From Clostridia bacterium (GTDB lineage: Bacteria; Bacillota_E; SLMV01; PUMD01): a stretch of 5,581 nucleotides of DNA. The notes under the pieces were generated by a model. The model ran no database searches. It had not been told where the DNA came from and saw nothing but the letters and a program-made list of their open reading frames with translations. Every line of letters begins with the position of its first letter. Position 1 is the first letter of the stretch. Shown in pieces: positions 1 through 5,121 of the stretch. The stretch lies in contig SKXF01000445.1 of the NCBI GenBank assembly GCA_007128555.1, positions 1 through 5,581 of the forward strand, read 5' to 3'. The translations under genes and the position numbers were made by a program.

Positions 1-389
1 GGTCCGAGCTCACCGACAACATCGAACTCATGAAGTCCCTGCTTCCCGACGCGTCCCCCAGGCTGTTCCGGCCGCCCTTCGGATCCTACAACAACCGCAT
101 GATGGAGGTCACCGAAGACGAACTGGGGTTGATCACCATCCAGTGGAGCGTCGATAGCCTCGATTGGAAGGAGGTCACCCCAGAGTACGTCCTCAACCGT
201 GTCATGACCCTTGTCCATCCCGGGGCGATCCTCCTGTTTCACAACAACGCCGAACCCACCGCAGAGGCACTGGCCGACATCATCGAACGGCTGCACGAGG
301 AAGGCTACGAAACCGTCCCGGTCTCCGAAATCCTCCATCGCAGTCCCTACGAGGTAGATCACCGCGGTCAACAGATCCCGGGCAGATGA
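1..389 (+). CDS. Polysaccharide deacetylase (NodB/CE4 family), sporulation PdaA/PdaB-like, 5'-truncated
   Basis: The frame is already open at the left edge (first full codon at base 3) and ends with TGA at 387-389, leaving 128 residues of the C-terminal half of a CE4 deacetylase. Visible NodB motifs, counting the first full codon as residue 1, are RPPFG at 23-27 (motif 3), DSLDW at 51-55 (motif 4) and LLFH with His80 (motif 5). Motifs 1 and 2, which carry the catalytic Asp and the metal-binding His pair, lie outside the window. The family removes N-acetyl groups from peptidoglycan or other amino-sugar polymers. The WSVDSLDW run and the C-terminal 'AL..II..L...GY..V.VSEIL' pattern resemble Bacillus PdaB and PdaA, which act in sporulation. 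PdaA makes cortex muramic-lactam, the feature recognised by cortex-lytic enzymes such as SleB. The choice between PdaA, PdaB and YlxY types cannot be made from this fragment. It converges on ypeB with a one-base gap. Confidence 0.93.
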   Translation, partial: SELTDNIELMKSLLPDASPRLFRPPFGSYNNRMMEVTEDELGLITIQWSVDSLDWKEVTPEYVLNRVMTLVHPGAILLFHNNAEPTAEALADIIERLHEEGYETVPVSEILHRSPYEVDHRGQQIPGR

Positions 390-394
390 TCTAC
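354..394. terminator. Inverted repeat spanning both convergent stop codons (possible bidirectional terminator)
   Basis: GTAGATCA (354-361) and TGATCTAC (387-394) are perfect 8-bp complements separated by 25 nt. The right arm contains the deacetylase TGA (387-389) and the ypeB stop (391-393, read on the minus strand). The loop holds CCGCGG and CCCGGG, which could add inner pairing. It is the only symmetric element at the 3' ends of the two convergent genes, so a two-way termination or anti-read-through role is inferred. There is no T-run on either side, so it is not a canonical intrinsic terminator. Confidence 0.35.
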
Positions 395-1827
395 TGGGTC
401 AGGTACCCGCCCTCCACGGGAATCAGCTGGAAGATCCGCTCCTCCTCGCCCGTCTGAGCATTGATGTACACGATGAACTCATGGTCTCCCATGGTGCCCC
501 GGATCTCCCAGGACAGCACCTCTTCGAGGCAGTCCCGCGGTATGAGAGCCAGGTGGGTCTCGGTCGGCGTCAGGGCCGGGTTGACCCGGCTCAGCGCGTC
601 CTCCTCGCTGATCTGTGGCGTCCCGATGCTCCGATCCGTATGGGCCATGAGGTAGGAGGAGGCGTCGAATCCGAGGATGGCACCATCCTCCAGGGAAACC
701 AGTACCTTCACCTGGTCAGGATACACCAGCACACCCTCCTGTTCGACGACGAAATTCGTCACCGCCCGGTTGCCCTCGCGATGCGTGAAAAGAGGATGCA
801 GCTGCGTGTAGCCCACCGCCTCAGCAAAGGCCGCAGCAGCATCCCTCGCTTCCTCCAGGCTGAGCGTTGCCTCTGCAGGCTCCACCCCGGTGTTCATCCA
901 CACCAGGTGGCCTCCCTTCTTGGACAGGTCAAGCCAGTACTGCTTCCCCCCAGCGACAGCCGTGAACGTGTACGCAGGGATGGTACCCCGCACCTCCGAC
1001 ACCTTCTCAACGGTCAGCTCGCCCTGGTCCACCTCGGAGAGGAGTTCCCTGACCCTCTCCCGGGCCCTCTCTTCACTGACCTGGGCCCCGGTCAGTCCCC
1101 TCGGCTCAAAAGCAAACACGTGGTCAGAAAAGGCTCCGTCGTAGATCAGTGTTGGATACTCCGTCAGGTGCTTCTCGATGCTCGACATGCCCACCATGCC
1201 ATCGTCCAGCTCGATTGCATTGTACGAGTGCTCGCCGCGCACCTGCAGCGTGCTCCAGCGATGACCGGCATCCTCCAACTTTCCTCGCAACTCATGCAGT
1301 GCCATCCCCAGTTCGGCTGCCTGCTGGTGCAGTCCGATCAGATCCTCCTGTTCATCGGACGTGAGCGTACTCCCCCGTGATACCGACCGCGCCAGGGACA
1401 GGGCGTAATCCCCCGTCTGGTTGAGGAACGTACCGGTTCGCAGAAGCGTGGTGTGCCCCATGGGTATGCCACCAAGATCCGATGTGGCGGACTCCGCATA
1501 CCTCCAGGCCTGGGTCAGGTGCAGCATCATTTGCGATGGCGATCCCGCCACCAGGGACTTGGCCAGGTTCAACTCCATGTTCTCGACGTTGTGCAGCAGG
1601 GTGTAAAACGCTCGCTGGCGCTCACCCTCCAGGTAGTTGATCGCGACCTGGCGTCCCCGGTACTCGCCGTAACCCCAGGCTCCCGTGGCAATCAATGCCA
1701 GTAGCAGGAGCGCGACGGACCAACGCAGGAGCTGGTCGCTGTGAATTCGTCGGGTCTTCGCTGTCCTTGTTTCCTCGTGTTCCCGTTGTTCTCTCAGCGG
1801 ACTCTCCCCCTTATTGTGCGAATACAT
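391..1827 (-). CDS. ypeB: Germination protein YpeB
   Basis: YpeB is an inner-spore-membrane or integument protein needed for SleB localisation and stability; in turn SleB stabilises it, and it is processed at germination. Counting from the ATG at 1827 (478 aa), residues 12-32 are highly charged, 34-53 form one membrane anchor (L/A/V-rich, ending ATGAWGYGEY), 55-235 are helical (the YpeB N-terminal domain), and the C-terminal half carries three PepSY-like repeats at about 247-312, 322-390 and 405-465. The third has the family-typical pattern 'GAILGFDA..YL..H' followed by 'EEVLSWEIRGTMGDHEFIVY' and 'INAQTGEEERI'. Length is close to the usual 450 aa. The gene follows sleB and overlaps its end by 17 nt if the ATG is used. 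A TTG at 1836 is possible but, like the ATG, has no good ribosome site. A strong site does precede a CTG at 1797, which would remove ten residues and the overlap (468 aa). Identity is secure; the start is not. Confidence 0.94.
   Translation of the reverse strand: MYSHNKGESPLREQREHEETRTAKTRRIHSDQLLRWSVALLLLALIATGAWGYGEYRGRQVAINYLEGERQRAFYTLLHNVENMELNLAKSLVAGSPSQMMLHLTQAWRYAESATSDLGGIPMGHTTLLRTGTFLNQTGDYALSLARSVSRGSTLTSDEQEDLIGLHQQAAELGMALHELRGKLEDAGHRWSTLQVRGEHSYNAIELDDGMVGMSSIEKHLTEYPTLIYDGAFSDHVFAFEPRGLTGAQVSEERARERVRELLSEVDQGELTVEKVSEVRGTIPAYTFTAVAGGKQYWLDLSKKGGHLVWMNTGVEPAEATLSLEEARDAAAAFAEAVGYTQLHPLFTHREGNRAVTNFVVEQEGVLVYPDQVKVLVSLEDGAILGFDASSYLMAHTDRSIGTPQISEEDALSRVNPALTPTETHLALIPRDCLEEVLSWEIRGTMGDHEFIVYINAQTGEEERIFQLIPVEGGYLTQ
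1804..1812 (-). promoter_or_regulatory. Strong Shine-Dalgarno ahead of a CTG codon at 1797 (probable ypeB start)
   Basis: On the minus strand AAGGGGGAG begins inside the sleB TAA and is followed, after six bases, by CTG (1797-1795) in the ypeB frame. Neither the in-frame ATG at 1827 nor the TTG at 1836 has a comparable site upstream. No ATG, GTG or TTG occurs in frame between the CTG and the membrane anchor. Translation may therefore start at CTG. The alternative is that this purine run is only the coding sequence for NKGES. Confidence 0.5.
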
Positions 1828-2527
1828 GGCGCCCAATCTGGGTCACGATGCTCCTGGACCACACCCACGGGTTGACCGGCTTGTAAGGGTTCCAGAAGTA
1901 TACCGCACCGTAGCTGGGATCCCATCCGTTCAACGCATCGCGCACGGCGCGGTTCGCATCAGCTGATGGCTCCAGCCAGATCTGCCCGTCGGCCACGGAC
2001 TCGAAAGCCAGGGACTGGTAGACGACCCCACTGATCGTGTTGGGAAAGGAGGGACTCTGCACCCGGTTCATGATCACGGCTGCCACCGCCACCTGCCCCA
2101 CGTAGGGTTCACCCCGGGCCTCGGCCGACACCACCCGGGTGAGCAGGTCAATGTCGTCACTGCGAGCTACCCCGGTGGTCGCAGCGGGCGTTGCCGCCGC
2201 TCCAGCTCCCACCGGCAACCCCAGGGCCGCGTAGGTCTGCGGCCCCACAATGCCGTCAACAACCAGGCCATTTCTCCTTTGGAACAACCGCACGGCCTCG
2301 GACGTCTGTGCACCGAAGACACCACTGATGGGCCCGTCGTAATAATCCCACTGGGCCAATCGGTTCTGGACCTCCCTCACGGCCTGTCCACTGGAGCCCC
2401 AGTAAAGGGTAGGCCTCTGCTGCGCCTGGGCCAATGACGAGAGACCTCCTGCAAAGCCCATCCACAGGAGAATCCCAACCACGACAATTGCTACGACCCA
2501 TCGTTTCATGTCACTGTCAAGAACCAT
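1811..2527 (-). CDS. sleB: Spore cortex-lytic enzyme SleB (lytic transglycosylase)
   Basis: SleB cleaves cortex peptidoglycan containing muramic-lactam during germination and is held at the inner spore layer in a dormant state. From the ATG at 2527 the product is 238 aa. It has a signal peptide (K8-R9, hydrophobic 10-30, likely cut after AQA at 33-35), a peptidoglycan-binding domain of PG_binding_1 type at about 43-103 (ending in DGIVGPQTYAAL), an Ala/Thr/Gly linker at 105-122, and a SleB/Hydrolase_2 domain at 127-236. SAEARGEP contains the expected catalytic glutamate, E136. The C-terminal pattern 'YFWNPYKP...WVWSRS....IGRHVF' is typical of SleB. The ATG at 2527 is chosen because GGGGGTGG stands eight bases upstream. 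A GTG at 2539 and an ATG at 2509 (MKRWVV) are alternatives. ypeB follows directly, as in Bacillus. CwlJ-type enzymes lack the binding domain, so SleB is the better call. Confidence 0.96.
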   Translation of the reverse strand: MVLDSDMKRWVVAIVVVGILLWMGFAGGLSSLAQAQQRPTLYWGSSGQAVREVQNRLAQWDYYDGPISGVFGAQTSEAVRLFQRRNGLVVDGIVGPQTYAALGLPVGAGAAATPAATTGVARSDDIDLLTRVVSAEARGEPYVGQVAVAAVIMNRVQSPSFPNTISGVVYQSLAFESVADGQIWLEPSADANRAVRDALNGWDPSYGAVYFWNPYKPVNPWVWSRSIVTQIGRHVFAQ

Positions 2528-2535
2528 TTGATGGA

Positions 2536-2558
2536 CCACCCCCAGCAGTATTCTGCTG
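2536..2558 (-). promoter_or_regulatory. sleB ribosome-binding site with adjoining palindrome
   Basis: Read on the minus strand, a perfect 6-bp inverted repeat CAGCAG-AATA-CTGCTG (2558-2543) runs straight into the purine-rich site GGGGGTGG (2543-2536), which is eight bases before the sleB ATG. As RNA it would form a hairpin with a four-base loop sharing its last base with the ribosome site. As DNA it could be a small operator. No confident sigma-G or sigma-A promoter was found between this point and 2736. Confidence 0.4.
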
Positions 2559-2674
2559 CAATAGCGTCCATTTATGCCTCAGGGACAAAGATGATCCCGT
2601 GGACGACGGGAGGAGATCAATCGGTGCAACACAATGAAAGGGCGGCCCTGGCCCCGAACTCTGCTCACTGCGGC

Positions 2675-2688
2675 CAGGAAATCCCCTG
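2675..2688. repeat. Short symmetric motif shared with the S9 hydrolase leader
   Basis: CAGGAAATCCCCTG has 4-bp complementary ends. Its first 11 bases (CAGGAAATCCC) recur exactly at 4960-4970, inside the hairpin before the S9 hydrolase gene. Here it lies about 150 bp upstream of the sleB start. The rest of 2559-2736 shows no gene and no convincing promoter. Confidence 0.3.
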
Positions 2689-2736
2689 CACAACCGGGAG
2701 TGTCCCTGATGACAGGCTGCATTGGGCACCCAACGT

Positions 2737-2769
2737 TGAAAGCGCCCCCCTGGCAGGTGGGCGCTTTCA
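2737..2769 (-). terminator. GC-rich hairpin, probable terminator of the stalk-domain gene
   Basis: TGAAAGCGCCC (2737-2747) and GGGCGCTTTCA (2759-2769) form a perfect 11-bp stem around an 11-nt loop. It lies 55 bp after the stop of the gene ending at 2825 and before sleB, which is the place for a terminator. The only U-richness is the CTTTC inside the stem and there is no clean T-run after it on either strand, so termination strength is uncertain. Confidence 0.55.
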
Positions 2770-2793
2770 GGTGATCCTATTGCAGGTTATCCT

Positions 2794-2812
2794 GGACGAC
2801 ACCCGGTCGTCC
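2794..2812 (-). terminator. Second hairpin just after the stalk-domain gene
   Basis: GGACGAC (2794-2800) and GTCGTCC (2806-2812) pair perfectly around the loop ACCCG. The hairpin begins 12 bases after the TGA at 2827-2825. With the 2737-2769 stem it forms a tandem pair of 3' hairpins. It has no T-run and may serve mainly as 3'-end protection of the mRNA. Confidence 0.4.
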
Positions 2813-2824
2813 TCAGCAGCTCTT

Positions 2825-3487
2825 TCAGCCGGGACGATACCGGGCCAGGAGGTTCAACTTCTCTCGCATATCATCCGCAGAAGAAGAACTCCCCGTAACC
2901 GTACGACCCTTGCCACTCGAACCCGAGCCATCCCGGTTAAAGGGACGATGCAGGACAACCGTGTCAGACTGGGACCTCTGGTACGTCTTCCGGTTACTGA
3001 CGGGTTTGCTAACCGGCGGTTCGCCACCACGCTCATCACTGCACGTCTCTTCCGCCTCAGAACGAGGGGCATCAGCAGAGGGATCCTCCGCACTCGGTTC
3101 GTTTCCATTCGTCGCTTCGGCGTGCACGTCACCCACCTCCTCGAGGAACTCGGGTTGCGTGTCATCAACTCGCCCCGAACTGAAATCAGGGGGCTCACTG
3201 CCCCCAGTAATAGAGGACATCGAAGCCAGGAGACTGCCCGGCGGAGGCAGTACGCCGTTGGACGAGACATGGCCATCAGACCATTTCCCAATCTGCCCTT
3301 TCATCCAGCTGGATATCTGGCCCAGGGGGCCTGGACCGCGGATCACCATCGATTGATCATCCTGACGCCAGGAAACCTGTGCGCCGAGATGCTGCGAAAC
3401 CAGCCACAATAGAGCCACTGCATCGCGGCTGAGATAGGGGCTCAGGCCCTCTAGCTCTCTGCCGTTGATAATGACATTGGTTACCAC
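2825..3487 (-). CDS. Copper-amine-oxidase-type stalk domain protein with long disordered tail, no signal peptide
   Basis: From the GTG at 3487 the product is 220 aa. Residues 3-50 match the copper amine oxidase N-terminal-like (stalk) domain: a 'VxxVIINGREL' opening, 'SPYLSRDAVALLWLVSQHLGAQVSW' in the middle and 'QSMVI' at the end. Residues 55-70 may be a short amphipathic segment. About 75-205 are low-complexity (S, P, E, D, G), acidic to about 155 and then basic and Ser/Gly-rich. The last 15 residues (ADDMREKLNLLARYRPG region) look helical. Such domains usually occur in secreted or cell-wall proteins, but this one has no signal peptide: the frame is closed by TAG just upstream of the ATG at 3511. 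The GTG is preferred because AAAGGGGAG lies eight bases upstream and because the domain begins there; the ATG at 3511 would add eight residues. The function is unknown. A spore-coat or sporulation role is only suggested by the neighbouring sleB-ypeB. Confidence 0.78.
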   Translation of the reverse strand: MVTNVIINGRELEGLSPYLSRDAVALLWLVSQHLGAQVSWRQDDQSMVIRGPGPLGQISSWMKGQIGKWSDGHVSSNGVLPPPGSLLASMSSITGGSEPPDFSSGRVDDTQPEFLEEVGDVHAEATNGNEPSAEDPSADAPRSEAEETCSDERGGEPPVSKPVSNRKTYQRSQSDTVVLHRPFNRDGSGSSGKGRTVTGSSSSADDMREKLNLLARYRPG

Positions 3488-3495
3488 AGCCGAGA

Positions 3496-3504
3496 CTCCC
3501 CTTT
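3496..3504 (-). promoter_or_regulatory. Ribosome-binding site deciding the GTG start of the stalk-domain gene
   Basis: AAAGGGGAG (minus strand) sits eight bases before GTG 3487-3485. The in-frame ATG at 3511 has only AGGATGG four bases before it, which is a poorer arrangement. Confidence 0.5.
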
Positions 3505-3565
3505 CTCCCATCGTTCCATCCTATGTGGGACGAGACGACGGTGTGTCCGGCTGCCGGTCCGAGAA

Positions 3566-3901
3566 TCATCGATCCTGAACCACGACCTCCCCAGCGCTCC
3601 GCGAGGCAGGCACCACGGTCATCCTCCCTGCAACCCGAATCCCTTCCAGCCCGCCCAGGCCCAGCTCAACGGCCGCGAGATCGGACCCGGGGTTGCGATC
3701 CCCTGGCCGCAACTCCGGGACCGAAAGCGGCCTTGAAAACCGGGGGCACCTGGATCCTCCGGGGCTCTCGGGCACGTCATAGAGACCTAGCCATGGCGCA
3801 CAGCGCAGAGGCGCTCCCAGGTCGAAACTCCCCGGGATCTCAAGCCCGCAGTTTAACGTTGTGCGTCGGCCCGGGTTGACCGCGTGGAACACCCCCGGCA
3901 T
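3566..3901 (-). CDS. Doubtful small hypothetical ORF between the S9 hydrolase and stalk-domain genes
   Basis: An open frame of 111 codons runs from ATG 3901 to TGA 3566 in the same direction as its neighbours, 33 bp after the S9 gene and 78 bp before the GTG of the stalk-domain gene. If real, it would turn a 447-bp gap into a compact gene run. A modest purine site (GTGAGG, seven to eight bases before the ATG) exists. The N-terminal half is a Pro/Gly/Arg/Cys mixture without recognisable domain. The C-terminal half, from about residue 57, reads more like a protein, with an alternating hydrophobic segment 'GLEGIRVAGRMTVVPAS'. Against it, hand counts give about 73% GC at codon position 3 and 72% at position 1, and an unusually high 58% at position 2. 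It also contains a 69-nt hairpin. I recognise no family and it may be non-coding. Confidence 0.25.
   Translation of the reverse strand: MPGVFHAVNPGRRTTLNCGLEIPGSFDLGAPLRCAPWLGLYDVPESPGGSRCPRFSRPLSVPELRPGDRNPGSDLAAVELGLGGLEGIRVAGRMTVVPASRSAGEVVVQDR
3667..3735. repeat. Large near-perfect hairpin (25 pairs) between genes
   Basis: Four consecutive arms pair across 69 nt: CAA 3667-3669 with TTG 3733-3735; GGCCGC 3671-3676 with GCGGCC 3727-3732; TCGG 3681-3684 with CCGA 3721-3724; CCCGGGGTTGCG 3686-3697 with CGCAACTCCGGG 3708-3719. The interruptions are a bulged C, a 4x2 internal loop and one A-A mismatch; there is one G-T pair. The terminal loop is ATCCCCTGGC. There is no T-run on either side, so it is not an intrinsic terminator. 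It could be a REP-like element, a structured leader or 3' region, or a stable small RNA. Confidence 0.6.
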
Positions 3902-3934
3902 CCCCGATCCTCACCCGGCATGGTGGCCCTCATG

Positions 3935-4927
3935 TCACGAGGCATCCCCGTTCTGCGGCGGATTTGGAGGAGAAAGGTACCGGGCCAGGAAAGCGTAGAT
4001 CTTACCGCGGATCTCTCGGGCCAGCGGCGTATCAATGCGGTTGAAAACGTGCCCCCCCGGAGCATCCTCGTAGATCTCGTACTCGAAGTCCTTACCCGCA
4101 GCCTTGAGGGCCTTGATCAGGTGTTCCACCTCCAGTACATTGACATCCTCATCGTTCGTCGTGGTCTGTATCAGCAGGGGCGTCTCCAGTTTCTCCGCCT
4201 GCCACGCGGGAGAACGCCTTCGATACTCATCAACCGCCTCGTACGCCGACTGGCCAATATGATAGGGGGCGGAGAACAGCTGCCGGTATTGCTCCGTCTT
4301 GTAGCCCATGCGGGCCACCAGGTCACTGACCGGAACCCCGGCATAGGCCACCTTGTAGGCCTCGGGATGATCGAATACATTCATCAACGATATCAGCCCC
4401 CCGTGACTCCAGCCCATGATCCCAATCCGGTCCGGGTCAATCAGCTCGGGGTAAGCCTCCAGCATCCAGTTTCTCGCGGCAAAGGTATCCTCGACTTCCA
4501 ATCCACCGTAGTCAATGAGGTTGTGATGCATCTCGCCGTAGCCGGTGCTCCCCCGGTACTCGGGGGCGATGATCATGTAGCCCTGGGCGATGAGTTCCCG
4601 AACAATTGCGGTATTGCTGGTGGAGAAATTGGCGTGAACACCACCGTGGGGAAATACCAGCAGCGGGTATGTTCTCCCCTCCTTCACCTCATTTGGGATA
4701 AAGGTGTAAGCGGGTACCTTCACCGGGTTCCCCCGGTCCTGGGGAAGCTGGGCCAGGGGGTTGGCAGGAGGTGGGCCGGTGAACATGACCTTGTCGATCT
4801 GAGCCACATCTGCCACCCTGTGATACCAGGCAATGTCATCAACCGCCTTGAACAGGGAGTGAAAGACGTGCATCAAGCGCCCCTGCTGCTCCTTCAACTC
4901 GGCAATCTGTCTCTGTATCTCATCCAT
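3935..4927 (-). CDS. S9-family (prolyl oligopeptidase-type) alpha/beta hydrolase
   Basis: This is a serine hydrolase of the prolyl oligopeptidase / acylaminoacyl-peptidase group, 330 aa. Residues 1-30 are a charged helix, perhaps coiled coil; 31-80 are a short N-terminal arm ending 'VPAYTFIPNEV'; 85-318 are the catalytic fold. The oxyanion-hole motif is HGG at 94-96, 'APEYRGSTGYG' lies at 121-131, the nucleophile elbow is GWSHGG with Ser174, the acid is most likely Asp259 in TTNDEDVN, and His293 in GGHVF completes the triad. The usual beta-propeller is absent, so it is a compact, catalytic-domain-only member. No signal peptide or membrane segment is seen, so a cytoplasmic location is likely. 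The start is set by GGGAGGGA six bases before ATG 4927. A sigma-G-like promoter and a hairpin lie just upstream. The substrate cannot be predicted; peptide or ester hydrolysis are both possible. Confidence 0.94.
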   Translation of the reverse strand: MDEIQRQIAELKEQQGRLMHVFHSLFKAVDDIAWYHRVADVAQIDKVMFTGPPPANPLAQLPQDRGNPVKVPAYTFIPNEVKEGRTYPLLVFPHGGVHANFSTSNTAIVRELIAQGYMIIAPEYRGSTGYGEMHHNLIDYGGLEVEDTFAARNWMLEAYPELIDPDRIGIMGWSHGGLISLMNVFDHPEAYKVAYAGVPVSDLVARMGYKTEQYRQLFSAPYHIGQSAYEAVDEYRRRSPAWQAEKLETPLLIQTTTNDEDVNVLEVEHLIKALKAAGKDFEYEIYEDAPGGHVFNRIDTPLAREIRGKIYAFLARYLSPPNPPQNGDAS

Positions 4928-4955
4928 CGCGAATCCCTCCCAGCGATCTGTTATC

Positions 4956-4976
4956 CCGGCAGGAAATCCCTGCCGG
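4956..4976 (-). promoter_or_regulatory. 5'-leader hairpin of the S9 hydrolase gene
   Basis: CCGGCAGG (4956-4963) and CCTGCCGG (4969-4976) form a perfect 8-bp stem with loop AAATC. If the promoter called at 4980-5009 is used, this would be the very 5' end of the transcript, ending 14 bases before the ribosome site. A 5' stabilising hairpin or a protein operator are both possible. Confidence 0.45.
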
Positions 4977-4979
4977 TAC

Positions 4980-5009
4980 CTGTATGGTTCTCTGGCGGCG
5001 GGAACATCC
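4980..5009 (-). promoter_or_regulatory. Possible sigma-G (forespore) promoter of the S9 hydrolase gene
   Basis: On the minus strand GGATG (5009-5005) is followed after exactly 18 bases by CATACAG (4986-4980). The Bacillus sigma-G consensus is roughly gHATR-N18-CATWHTA, so the match is 4/5 and 5/7 with ideal spacing. Transcription would begin near 4974, giving a leader of about 47 nt. This is inference from a consensus learned in a distant organism; chance matches of this quality are common. Confidence 0.35.
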
Positions 5010-5014
5010 CTTCA

Positions 5015-5026
5015 CCCGGGCCCGGG
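5015..5026. promoter_or_regulatory. 12-bp perfect palindrome upstream of the S9 promoter
   Basis: CCCGGGCCCGGG is self-complementary and lies five bases upstream of the proposed -35 element of the S9 gene. The place suits an activator or repressor site, but GC-only palindromes arise easily in GC-rich DNA. Confidence 0.25.
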
Positions 5027-5056
5027 GCTCACGGGAATCTTGATCCTGAGACAGCC

Positions 5057-5092
5057 ACCCGATCTACGCCTCGTGGTCGACCGAGATCGGGT
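5057..5092. repeat. 9-bp perfect inverted repeat
   Basis: ACCCGATCT (5057-5065) and AGATCGGGT (5084-5092) pair perfectly across an 18-nt loop that itself contains the palindrome GGTCGACC (5075-5082). On the plus strand TAGGAGGT follows immediately, a ribosome-site-like sequence, but no plausible gene starts after it. Confidence 0.45.
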
Positions 5093-5121
5093 AGGAGGTA
5101 GGGTCGCACCCGCTATCTACC

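Noticed and set aside
481..1380. 299-codon open frame on the plus strand opposite ypeB
   Set aside because: It is fully antisense to a securely identified gene, has an Arg/His/Gln-rich translation without any domain, and results from GC-rich codon use on the other strand.
2547..2576. Possible sigma-G promoter for sleB (GCATA, then AATACTG)
   Set aside because: The spacing is 20 rather than about 18 bases, and the -10 lies inside the palindrome so close to the ribosome site that the transcript would begin within it.
2528..3412. 294-codon plus-strand frame across the sleB leader and the stalk-domain gene
   Set aside because: It crosses two hairpins and lies antisense to a better-supported gene; the translation is Arg/Thr-rich without motifs.
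3510..3540. Sigma-G-like -10 (CATAGGA) upstream of the stalk-domain gene
   Set aside because: No acceptable -35 at 17-18 bases; the -10 matches only 5 of 7 positions.
5093..5098. AGGAGG at 5093-5098 as a ribosome site for a plus-strand gene
   Set aside because: No start codon at suitable spacing opens a plausible reading frame.
3884..5101. 405-codon plus-strand frame opposite the S9 hydrolase
   Set aside because: The minus strand encodes a complete S9 catalytic triad over the same bases; the antisense product matches no family pattern.
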